DNA of 64,000 bases from Numida meleagris (lineage: Eukaryota > Chordata > Aves > Galliformes > Numididae): assembly GCF_002078875.1 (NCBI RefSeq), contig NC_034411.1, positions 49,039,620 through 49,103,619 of the forward strand, read 5' to 3'. Position 1 is the first letter of the stretch, and each line of letters begins with the position of its first letter. Under the pieces are notes generated by a model, which saw only the letters and a program-made list of their open reading frames with translations, did not search any database and had not been told where the DNA came from. This document shows, piece by piece, positions 25,801 through 37,800 of the stretch. The translations under genes and the position numbers were made by a program.

Positions 25801-28800
25801 CTTTTCATAAGCAAAGGTAGTGAAAAGTGTGTGTGTATTCAGCAGTCTTGAGAATCTCCATCTATCCATGATGCAGCCGGAGACATTTGTGCGTGTAATA
25901 GGGCTTAAGTGTTTCATGATGTCTAGGAGTTATGAATATTTCATGCAAATGCTCTTCTAGTTTATTCCTGATGTGCCCATAGTTGTTGGTCTGAATAGCA
26001 ACCAAGATATGTATTTTCATTTACAGGAATGGTTACGTTTATGACTTTTTAAAACATTGCTACTAATTCAAAAATCTTACAGGCACTTTCTGAATGCACA
26101 CAAGTACAATTAAATGCAATACGTATTTTGTGTGCTGAAAAATTAGTTTGATTAAACAGATCAAGTTACTCAAAATTAGTCAATCACATGAAGATGTTTC
26201 TGTGTAAATTCCATTTTCTTCTGTGTTGAAAGTATTATTCTTCCCCCCTGCCTTTTTTTTAAAAAAATTCTTTTTTCTCACTACTTTTTTTGTGTGTGTG
26301 GTTGTGATTTGCTATAGGGCTGATGTTAAGAACCATCGGAGTCAGACTTACTGGTTATCTTGAAGTAATTAGCTTTTCTGCATCAACTGCCTATGTTCAG
26401 GCTTCTAGCATGCTAAAACAAATTCTGTTGCAGGATATGTTGACTTAAACTGCCTCCCATTTGTTGCACAATGCGAGTATGCTAATGAACAAAGCCTGTG
26501 CATGACATAGTAGCTACATTTAGTGTCCAGGGTAACTGGGTCATGCATTCAACCATGTAGACTGTGTATTGGTAAACACAACATGAAACCTTCATATAAA
26601 ATTTGTTACACTCTGTGTGTGTTCCAATCCTTTGTTTTTAAATGCAATTCTGAAATATAATGCTTTTTTTCTTGGTAAGAAGTGTGTTGGTTTTTGAATG
26701 CTGAAAAATTTAAAATTAGTATTTTTTCCTAATTTTAATAGATTATTTTCTGATGAGCAACTTTTTTTGATAAAAACACACTGAAATAAATGCTAATTTA
26801 ATGCTTGTTCAAGTTGTATGATGGTAACTATTTTAGGAAGAGAATTTTCAGATTTGGAATTGAATTTACTGAGGGTAGGTATGTATTGGATTGTGTTTCT
26901 GTTCACTGTATTTCTTGGCCCAGAGGTGCTTAAAAAGAAAAGAAAAAGTGTGGACATAAAGGAAAAAAGAAAAATATGTGGAAGAATAAATAGAAAAAAA
27001 TACCATTGTGTTGATGCACTGAAACAGTTGACAATCCAAAGTAAAGTCATGGCTGAAACTATCTGCCATGTATTTGTAGTATCATTGCGTAGATGTTGAT
27101 GGGGATTATCTTCTCTGAGTCTTTATTGACTATTGAGAGTTTGTGGTTGTGGATTCTTCAGTCTTTTACTGGCTTCGTTCAGTCATTGTAGCTTAACAGC
27201 CATTACTGTGCTTTCATATCTGGAAGCTCCAGTCTCATTTTAGAGAGGAGACTGCAATGTTGTCATGCTCTAACCTCAGTAAGTGACATGAGTTCCAACT
27301 CTTCTGTCCTCAGAAATAAATTTCTGACAGTTGTAATCTTGGGTGAGAGATTTATTTAGGTAAGGCTGTCGTTCATGAGAACTCTCTTGCCCATCCCCTT
27401 GATGGCAAGACTTCACAGGTTTCCATGTGGAACAAGAGAACGGTGAACTCATTAAAGTCTTTGAAATAGCTGATTCTGGTGAGCTGAAGATAGGAAACTG
27501 AAAGGGAAAAATTGTCACATCCAGTAGAGTTCTTACTGGAAACAGAGTGGCTGTGGTAACTGTGAGGAGGTTACAGCTGGTGCAGTGTATCATTTCACTG
27601 TTTGTTTATTTTCTCTTTGTCAGATCACATGTAGCTTTCCCACAGAAGTAGCTCTGCTGTAAGTTAATGTGATGTATAACAAACAAACAAAAAGTCTGCA
27701 TGTTCTTATCTTTATTTTGATATACATAAAGAGAGAAGGCTTCCCAGTGTTATGGAAAACTCATTTTGCCAAGGAGCTTGGGACCACTTGGTAGGTTGCG
27801 AAGTAAGGTGTAAGGAGGGAAATGACTGGGATTTCTGTGTGTAGACTGAAAACATATTAAAGAAGAATATAGTGGAGAAGAATACAAGTATGTGTAAAAA
27901 ATCTCTTGACTTTTAATAAAACTTACTGTATTTTAAAGTTATTTTTCCCTGGATTTGCATGAGGTCAAAACATAGCATTGCATATCTGTTTAAAAATGCA
28001 CAACTGAGCTAAAGTTAGCCTCTGGCAGTTGTAATTTTATACTCATGTGAGCTAGTGACCTCAATTGCAAGTGTGTAGGCTCAGTAGTGTAGCCAGCAAA
28101 AACATCTAAATGTCTACAAAACTGGTTAAATGGATTATTTTATTTATAAAAACTGATCAAAGTAGGCCAGGTACAAAGGGGAAGATATTTAAAGTAAAGT
28201 TTCTACGGAAATGATTGGAATAGAAATCTTTTTCAATTTTAGGCTTTTTATTTTTACTTTTTTAAACCAGTATTTAAAACCGAGGTCGAGGTATCTACTG
28301 AAACTATTAAATGACTGTACAGCTCCTGGGGTTTATCCTGTAGCCTCCAGGCTGCTGCTGAACCTCTCAGAGTCAAAGGTGTCCTGCCACGATGTCACGT
28401 GTGAGATGAGAAGCTGAAGACAAGTGATTGTCTAGACCTAACTGACTTCAGCGAATACTGTGATGTGGTGGAGTCCTTGAGTTTTGTTAATTCTGTTAGG
28501 TGGAAAAAGTCTAAAAAGTCAGGTTCCTGTTCTTGACTTCTCAGGGACTTGTGCCCATTCCTACATATTCCAATGGACAAGAATTCTTGTGAGTGCATCA
28601 CCCAAGAGCTGTAGACTATTTAGGGAAGTCTGGTTGCTGGTTTTCTTCCTCCATCACAGCTGCCTTTGTACATCTTGAGCCTTTAGATCTTCAGCTGAGT
28701 AACTCTAGTTCCAGGAAAACTGGATCCCAGGGTTTCCCGGAAGGGAAGAAAACTGATTAAAACCCATTTGAGGAATAGATTGAAAATATAAAATCTGTTT

Positions 28801-31800
28801 GGCTTTAAGAGTCTATATAGTGAAGATCCTATCTACAATGATGTGTAGCTGTAGACAGCTGTGTGCTTGCAGGAGTACATTGGGGAACAACAGCTTGCTT
28901 TAGTTCACTTTTAACTCTCACTTGTTGATGGTTAGTTCTCTCAGAGCACCACAATCACATTAGGGATGTGACTGGTGCTGAGCACCAATGTACTGGAAAT
29001 TCAGTCATATAGAAAAAGCCAGACAGGTTAGCAGATTATTTTAGTAACGTGGCATTTGATGGTTTGAATCTTCTGGAACAGGTAGATACTATTCTTCATA
29101 CAACTGCCAATGTGCCTTTTGGTTCTGGTTGAAGTATTTGCCTTCTTCATTTTCCTTTCCTATACTGAACAGTAAACTGCATCTTTGATTTTAATTTTTC
29201 ATGAGAATTGTAAAGTCCCTAGGCCTCTCTGCATGCCAAATTAGTCTGCCCTGAGAGGCACTTGAACAATAAGCTAGTGACTACCTCTCCGAATTCCACC
29301 AAATGTGGACTTCATGTGCCTGGCGTTTAAAGATACCGGTCACCATCAACCAGAATGACTGTGCAAGTAATAGTTGTTCTGTTATCAGTGTAACTGTTGT
29401 GTGCACTGACTTTTTTGATTTTGTGTGAAGTCCTTTACTAGTAAATTATAGTAAACAGTTGTAGGTGCTTGTGTCACAGCAAATAGTTTGTGAATTTAGG
29501 TTTTTTTGTTTGATTGGTTTAGTTTCATTTTTTATAACTTATAGCTTTAAGTATTGTTATCTTGTTAAGTTTTTGAATGAGTGCAGTAATGCCTCAAGAT
29601 TAGTTTTTTATTATCTAAATCTGGCTTTAATACACAGGAATAAGAGGATCAAGTGAAAGAGATTATGGCAATAGACAAAAGTGAGTGGAGCAGCAGAACA
29701 AGGAGAAACTATACTAGTAATGATTTAAAGAGGTTTTGGGCAAACAGTGTTAGAACAGTAGCCAGAGGAGTGAAACTGGTAGTGAAAGTGAGTTACTCTG
29801 TCTGTAATGCTCTAAAAGAAAGTGTCCCAGGAACAAAGCAATTATACCAGAAACAGTGGTGGGGAAAAATGGAAGCGAGCAGTTTAGCAAGACTAAAAGA
29901 GGAAGAGCTGGCTCTCAAGACATTGTAGAGTGTACAGAGTATCTATTCTCATAGGAATTACAAAGGTGAAAGTAAAATGAAGTAGCATTTTGTGCTCTTG
30001 TAGTAAATCAGAAGGAGCTAAGAAGACCATGGTATGGGTAAAAAGACGGGGATCGAAACCACTTTTTAAAGTAAATAGAGTGGGGTCTTCTCATCATCTG
30101 CTCTAAATCTTGCAGGTTTTGTTCACTCTACAAAGCCAACAAAAACTCTGTACTTTGCTAAAATTCTGTGTAAGAATCCTGCAACAGTTTTCGCTGCAGG
30201 AAAGGCTTGCAGGGATATCCCAGGACAAATGCAGCTAGTACTTGTAGAGTACAGGTGTCATAAAATGCAATAGCCAGGAGGTTTCTGCATAGACAGTAAC
30301 TAAACCAACAAAAGCTGATGTTGTTTTTCTGAATTCAAGTTAAAATAATAAAAAAACATGAGTGAAGAACTGGTTGTTGCAAACAATCTTATATCTTATA
30401 TCAATCACGTGACAAGATAAGTATAGATTAAGGATATAGGCACAGGAACAAGTTACTAGGAGGTAAGCCAGCCTCAGCTTTTTAAACTGTTATCTTCGTT
30501 GGAATTAATGTCTGAGAGTTTATCCCTCTTCTAAAGGTAAGACAGTTTCCTCCATTTGTTGAGGGAGAAATTATTACATTTTTGCAGTGCATTGGCAGTG
30601 AGATAAGAAACAAATGAGAAAAGACCCTTTTCAGAGGGAGAGATGAGGTTAGACTTATAAATGTGTAAAACAGATTATTTTTTCTGTACTAGTCAGTTAG
30701 GTGAGGGATTTGGCTGTGCTAACATCTTGAATGTCAGTGGAAGGAGATGGTGATACGAAGCACTACAACTAGTGATCTTCGATCTTATTAATTTAATAAT
30801 TTTAAAAACCCCAGTGCAACAGATTAGGCAGTGCTGCTGAAGTTTTGATGATGCAAAGCTGGGAGTTACTCTGATATGGAGAAGGACCTCAGATATTAAA
30901 CAGACTTTGCAGAATGACCTTTATGACGAGAGTATAGGAAGTGGAGAAAATTATCTAGTATTAATGCAAGACAGTGTGTTTGGAACTGAGCAAGAATTTT
31001 TGCAGTAAGTTCTTGGCAGTGAGAGTGGCACAACATGGGAGAGAGGCAGTAGATTCCCAGCTATTAGACATCAGTAAGTTGGTAGGTGGCACTGCCTGTG
31101 CCATGAGCACATTGCATCTACAAAGCAAAGACTTGCTACTAGTCTTGAGAGTAAGCAAAAAGCCTTTGCTGCAGGCAAGACAAAGACAAGCAGGGAAAAG
31201 AAATGAGAGACTTCTCAGTTACCTTCCAAGAGTGTTTTGGGGGTAGTGCAGTCAGAAATGACAGAAAGCAGGAACTGTTTAATCTAAAGGACAGAGATGT
31301 TAAGTATAGGATTTACAGATTTGTTAAAATGAGTTATAAACAAGCCGCATGTTGATGAGAATCAAAAGGTCTTCTGTAGGTAAGCATTTCTTCCTGTTTT
31401 TAAAGAGAAACATCTGAAAGTGTAGAAGGAAAAAGAGAGTAAAAAGCAGCTTGAAATTTCTAAATGGATGATGCAATGATATTGTGTATCAAGAGTTGGG
31501 GCACTTCAGCCTGAAGAGGAGAAGGTTCTGAGGGATCTTAGAGTCCCTCCAGAACCTGAAGTGGGCCTACGGGAAAGTTGGGGAGGAACTTCTTACAAGG
31601 GCATGTAGCAAACAGACGAGGGGAAGTGGCTTCAAACTAGAAATGGATAGGTTTGGACTAGATGTTAGGAAGAAATTCTTTACTGTGAGGGTGGTGAGAC
31701 TGGAACATGTTGCCCAGAGAGGTTGTGAATGCCCCCTCCCTGGAAGCATTCAAGGCCAGGCTGGATGGGGCTTTGAGCAACCTGGTCTAGAGGGAGGTGT

Positions 31801-34800
31801 CCCTGCCTATAGCAGGGGGTTGGAACTAGATGATCTTAAGGTCTCTTCCAACCCACTTCTCAGTTTTCTCTGTTAAAAAAAAAAAAAAAAAAAAAAACAC
31901 TGGATATCATCTCTTTACAGGCCTGTAAGCTCAACCTTAATCTGCAGATTGCTTGAGGCAAACTCCTTCAGATATTTTCAAAGTCTCAGTTGTGGGTTTT
32001 AGTGATCCAAACCTTGCTGGTTTTCTGTTGCCATGTGATATGGACTATGCCACTGAGAGGAATCACACAGGAAAAAGTGATTCCCTTTTTCAGTTAAAGG
32101 AATGTAGTTCTAGGAAGACTGGATGAGTGAAAAGTCTAGAGAGAGAGTTATTGGCTGTGCTCTACACTTTGATTGTTGGCAAACTTGATCTTATAATCAT
32201 TGGCAAAGATGGCTGAGAACAAACGCCCAAATTCACTAAGTCATGTACTACATGTCAGAGCAGTCCGAAGCTATCAGCAGGCAACATACTATTTCTGAAG
32301 AGTCTCAGTTCTGAGAATCTCTTATGATATACCAAATACCATTATTTCACTGGAACTTGAGTTAAAACGTTACACTTCTGAAAAGGAATATTTTTTCCCA
32401 GAGGAGTATGGAATATCTTAATTAGGCTTGCCTCTTGTTGCTCGAATTATTCCAGACATGTTTAACAAAGACTTCATTGCTGCTTCTTTATTTTCTTTTT
32501 AAGAAACAAAAAATAACAGGATCCAATGATGTAAAAAATTAATTTGCAACAAGTTAATATTTGCATGTGTTCAAATTTTATGGGAGAAATAAAGGCTTAT
32601 GTCAGTCTGAATTAACTGAACTAAGCTGCATTTTAAAGGCAAGGAGACAGATGTCTCCTTGCACTTGACAATTTTATATGTGCTGTTATGCAATTTGAAT
32701 TGTGATCTGAGGACAGCAATGCCTTGCGAAAATTGCTAGTTGGTAAAGGAAGTGTTTCTAATTAGCACTAAATGTGTTAGGTCAGGTTTTGAAGAGGTAA
32801 TGTGATAAGGGTTTCTTTTTTACTAGGATACATGTGCATGCTTGTATGTCCTTGGGAATGAAGATTAATTCTTAATGACATCTTCAGTAAGGTACTTCTC
32901 TACTGGTTGTGGAGCCAGCAAAGATAAGAATGATTACACTGCTAGAAAGCAAAACTTCAAAATTTATATCAGAGTGATGTGTCTGGGATGGACTAGGGCT
33001 TTCTTCTTTTCATGGTCAGAGAGGGAAATGTGCTTCAAATGAATAGATGGAATGTGTTTTTGAGACTGAGAGGTGTGTTTGTACTTTAAGAAAAGAAAAA
33101 ACCATCCCCCACACAGACTTCTACCATGGATCATAAACAAGTATGGTGACCTTGAAAGCAGAGAGGACATCATTTAACCTGGGATGTCTTTCATTCACAG
33201 AGCCTTTTGCGTATGAATTCAACAGTGGCTATAGAGACCATTCTACTGTTTAAAAAAAAAAAAAAAAAAAAGTCATGTGCTGAAGCTGAGGGAACGCACC
33301 CCCTAAGCTGCATCTCTCAGATTTTTTCTTTGTTTGTTTGCTTGTTGTTTTCCATGGTCCAACACACATTATTCTTCTCCCAACCCATAAACATGTTCCC
33401 TCATTCGTCCATTGCCTGAGATGGAGGTGAAAAAGTGACCGCTGAAGCTTTCCACTTTGGAAAGTCAACCACAATTCTCTCTTCATTAAAGAGGCAAGCA
33501 TAGAGTCTTGGAGTGGAGGTTAGCATCCCTGGTTCATGATTGGATGTCATTCGGAAATACCGTCCTATTCCAGGTGTGGCTTCTTTGTAGCATGAAGTTT
33601 TTGAGCTGTTGTATAGGAGATCAGACTGTGATTACAATTGTTCTTCATCACCCTTAAATCTGCAAAAGTATTGAGAAACTTAAATGCAAAATAAATCATG
33701 TTCAGGTAAATATACTGACTTTTCTGTCCTTTTTCATTTAAAAAACAGTTGATCTGTCATTGCTGAGTGTTATGATGATGTGTCACTTAGAGACGGATAG
33801 TTAAGCTCTGCAAACAAAAGTGTCGGTTGTTTAATTTAAAATATGTGATTACTTCATTCATAGTTTCAACAGTGGGAATAAAGTATCTCCTGCATTGCAG
33901 GAGAAAAGTATTAATACTTGCTCAGAGTATCTTGATGGATGGTTTGTTAATGAAATTGGCGAGACTTTTGTGCTGTAATGAACATGTCTAAATTCAATAA
34001 ATTCTTTTTAGAACTTTTGCCAAAATAATCTTCTCTTTTTCTGCTGTCGTAGTAAATTGCTTAAATAGAAGACACATGTATATTGGCATTCCAGCTTGAG
34101 CTAGGGAATAACATTGTGGCAGTATTTTTGTGGAGATAAAGTAATCTTTTTGAAATTTTATTGTACAAATATTCTTCACTGAAATCAAAAGCTGTAAGTT
34201 GTGATATCCTTAGTAAGGCTGACATCAGCAAAGAATTTGATTGATCTTTTTTCTTCTTTTGCTAGAATAACCCCTACACCCCTAGGAGAAGGGAAAAGCA
34301 CAGTCACAATTGGACTTGTTCAGGCTCTTACTGCACACCTTAAGATTAATTCCTTTGCTTGTCTGAGACAACCTTCCCAAGGACCTACTTTTGGAGTTAA
34401 AGGTATGTAATAGTTGCAAACTGCATGATGTGTTTCAGATTAAAAGGAAATACTGCATTTTTCCTAAATCCTTAGTTACTTCATTAATGCAATAGATTGC
34501 CTTAATTGTAGCATATTTTACATAGGTAGCTCTGGCTTACATAGGTAGCTCTAGCCTTCCTCCTATTTATTTCCATGGTAACTACAACAGATACAAAGAG
34601 CACAATAGCACTATCTGATAGAGAAAATTCTTGTCTACAAAAGACTATTTTTCAACATAATCACCACCATTACCTATGCCTTTTTGACAGTGATGTACAA
34701 GAGCCTGCATGTCATGCTCATAAACATCTGCACCAGTGGACAGGATTCACTGTTTCACAGCTGCTATGATGGTGTTGTTGCTAGGAAAATGTTGCCCACT

Positions 34801-37800
34801 CAGTCCAACTTTGACTGTGCTGACATCCACTGTTTAGTCTCCACAAATGTTCATAAGTGCAGATGAATGTCAGTGGGTGCCCTTTCTTCCGCATGGAGGA
34901 ATTCAGTCACATGCATTTGCTTCATACGCGCTTCCATGTCAGATGCCTTTCTGTCAGACTGCCCCTCTGCTACCGTCTGTCGCGTGGCACCAAAATGTAA
35001 CAGATTATTGGTGGAAAGCTTTAGCATCTACTACCATATCACTAACATCTGCCTCTGAGGTAATGGGTCAACAGAATAACATAGGAGGCGTTATTTTCAG
35101 AGCAACTCTCCTGTTTTTGAGTAACTTATAATTAAGGGTTTCTTTCACGCATCTTCCCATGCAAGGCTCATGCTTGTGTTCATGTGTATTGATAATGCAG
35201 ATAAAGGCTAAACATAATGAAAGAGACAGGGATGAATTAGCCAGGAGGTGGCTCTTGTGGGTACACAACCTTCCAGCCACTCCTCTGCCTGGAGACACTC
35301 TTAAAGACATTTCTAAATGTTACTGTTTAATTCTGTTTGAGGAGGAGTCCTAAATCCACCTATATTGAATTGAAATATTCAAACCCATGAAACTGACAGC
35401 GATATGTATAAGTCTGTTGTGCCTGCATCATACATTTGGCTAGGGCTGAACTTTGTCTTCTTGAATTGTCCTCCAAATTCTGGGCTGCTGCATTTTTGTC
35501 TAGAAGGGCTTGAGGGTCAAGTAAGAGCCAGCTAGAGTTCAAGCTTCTCTTCAATGCTGATTGGAAGTAATACTATCTTTTTTTTTTTTTTTTTTTTTTT
35601 GCCATTTCTCAGCTGAGATTTGTGCCTAACTGGGCAAACACTCCCCAGCTGCTCTACTTTGCTTTGCTGAAGTTTAAGTTAACAAGTTTGATTTCAGCTG
35701 GAAGGCTCCTGGTGCTTGGTGCTTCTCAGCCAAGACTGGTGCATGTGAGTGCATTGATTCCACCACTCAACTTTTGCGTAGGCGACAGCAAACAGTTTTG
35801 CCTATACCCTGGGAGGCAGTGGGGTAGGAGTTTTCAGGCAAGGGTGTGAAGGTTTCATTCAAAAGTAGTGCTTGCTTGTAACTATTGTGTCTTTCCACCC
35901 AACAGCTGCATGTGCATGACCATGCCCTAAATCTGGACAGGAGCAGAGGGTAACCATTGTTTAGTCAAAGTCTAGGCCAGCCATTATGTGAAAGTTTCCT
36001 TTCAGTCGAACAATTCCTGTTTTATTGCCTGATGAAAAATGTCAGCAAGGTTTACAGAAATCCTGCTTATTTGCGTTCATAATTTATTCCCTAATAGAAA
36101 TCTAAATACTGAGAAGGTATATCTTCACAACTGTACGTTTCAGTTTGTGTGCTTACGGTGTTGGTTTTTGTCCCCAAAACTGATGTGAGTATGATAAGAC
36201 CACATGCTTTCTTGTGCAGGTGGAGCAGCTGGTGGTGGATATGCTCAAGTGATTCCCATGGAGGAGGTGAGACAACAGCGGAGACAGCAAAACACTGTCC
36301 ACCACTGGGAGGGGTGGGCAAAGCAAAGTGCAGCAACATTTGGTCTATGGTGACAGTCTTCCTGGAGAGCTGGCATGGCCATTACCATCTTCATGTGGCT
36401 GCTCTAAGATGTGTCAGGACTGTGGCCTGAGATTGGAAAGCCATTACACAGTTAGAATATGTGCTTGTAATATCCCAGCTGTTAATCAGATGGCACTGAC
36501 AGTGTGAAAGAATTGTTTTGTCACACCGAATTAATCTATAACTTTTCTCTGCCCACAAGTAAATGGCTTTCTGTTGAAAATAGTGTTACTGCTACTCTTC
36601 AAAGACTTCTGGAAATCATGTGGGTTCTTGAAGAATCTGGCTGGATGTGTGCTTTCAAAATACTCCCACTGTGAAAACAGTGGTACTATGAGTGAAGCCT
36701 TTGTGTCCCTTAGCACAGCAGTCACCATGCTAAGGCTAGGGGATCAGCAGACTTATAAATGGGCTGAAACATAGACTATATGTTGTGTTCCTTGTTGGCT
36801 GGTGGTTGCCATCTGCACTAGATGCCTCATTCAGCCTCTCCTTTGCCCATACTATGCATCACTGTGTGCTCAAGGACACGTGCACACTGTAGCAGACAAC
36901 TGAGTTTTGCTTTCTGGAGAGTAAAATGCAAGCATATTCCCTGAGTGAAGAGGTAAATTAGGATGGTTTAGTTCATTTAATGTGTATGTTTACCATGCTT
37001 GCTCAGAAATGCGTAATGGTTTCACCCTACTTTGGCTCCTCAGTACAAGAGGAATACTGGAGAGAGTCTAGTGCAGGGCCACTGGGCTGATGAAGTGACT
37101 AGAGAACCTCTCCTTTGAGGAAAGGCAGAGAGAGCTGAGACTGTTCAGTCTAGGAAAGAGAAGGGGATGAATCTTATCAGTGCCTAAAAATATGTGAAGG
37201 GGAGGTGCAGAGAAAATGGAGCTCTTTTCAGTGGTGCCCAGTGCCAGGATAAGAGTTAATGGGCATAAACTGGAACACAGGAGGTTCCCTCTGAACATCA
37301 GGGAGCATTCCTGTACTGTGAGAGTGGTGGAACACTGGCACAGTCTGCCCAGAGAGGCTGTGGAATCTTTTCCTTGATGATTGTTGATGAAATGGAGTTG
37401 GTCCTGGGCAAGCAGTTCTGCTTGAGCAGAGGGATTGGACAAATGACATCTAGAAGTCCTTGCCAACCTGAAACAGTCTGTGGTACTACAGAAAGAGAAT
37501 TCCAAGGTGATGAAGTGCCATAGTGAAAGTGCACAGCTGCTCCAAACAGAGTACACCATGCAGCATTTGGAAACCTTTTGCACTTGAATACAATCACAGT
37601 CAAGTGCTCGTGTCAGCTGTTGGTGGTGACTCTTAGCAGTCAGTACTACTACAGTGCAATTAAAACTGACCTTCCATATCTTCCATATCTTTATCTTCCA
37701 TATAAAAAATAAAATGCCTATGTAAAGCAATCTTATCTGATCTAATCTAAATGGCCAATTTCAGATTTTTCCCCACAACTTTGTTGGACAAACCTTTTGT

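Larger units (their letters stand above)
23581..34265 (+). other. Intron E9-E10 (10,685 bp)
   Basis: Largest intron in the window. It contains CR1 tails at about 25704-25797 and 31497-31866, a possible old CR1 piece near 30815-30925, and A runs at 31875-31897 and 33252-33271. The purine-rich part at 29650-31250 is unassigned. Confidence 0.9.
34403..36219 (+). other. Intron E10-E11 (1817 bp)
   Basis: Contains the internally deleted mariner (about 34519-35113), only about 115 bp after E10, and a T23 run at 35578-35600. Confidence 0.92.

Noticed and set aside
37068..37730. 220-codon open frame on the minus strand
   Set aside because: It is mainly the complement of a CR1 3' fragment; no protein family recognised.
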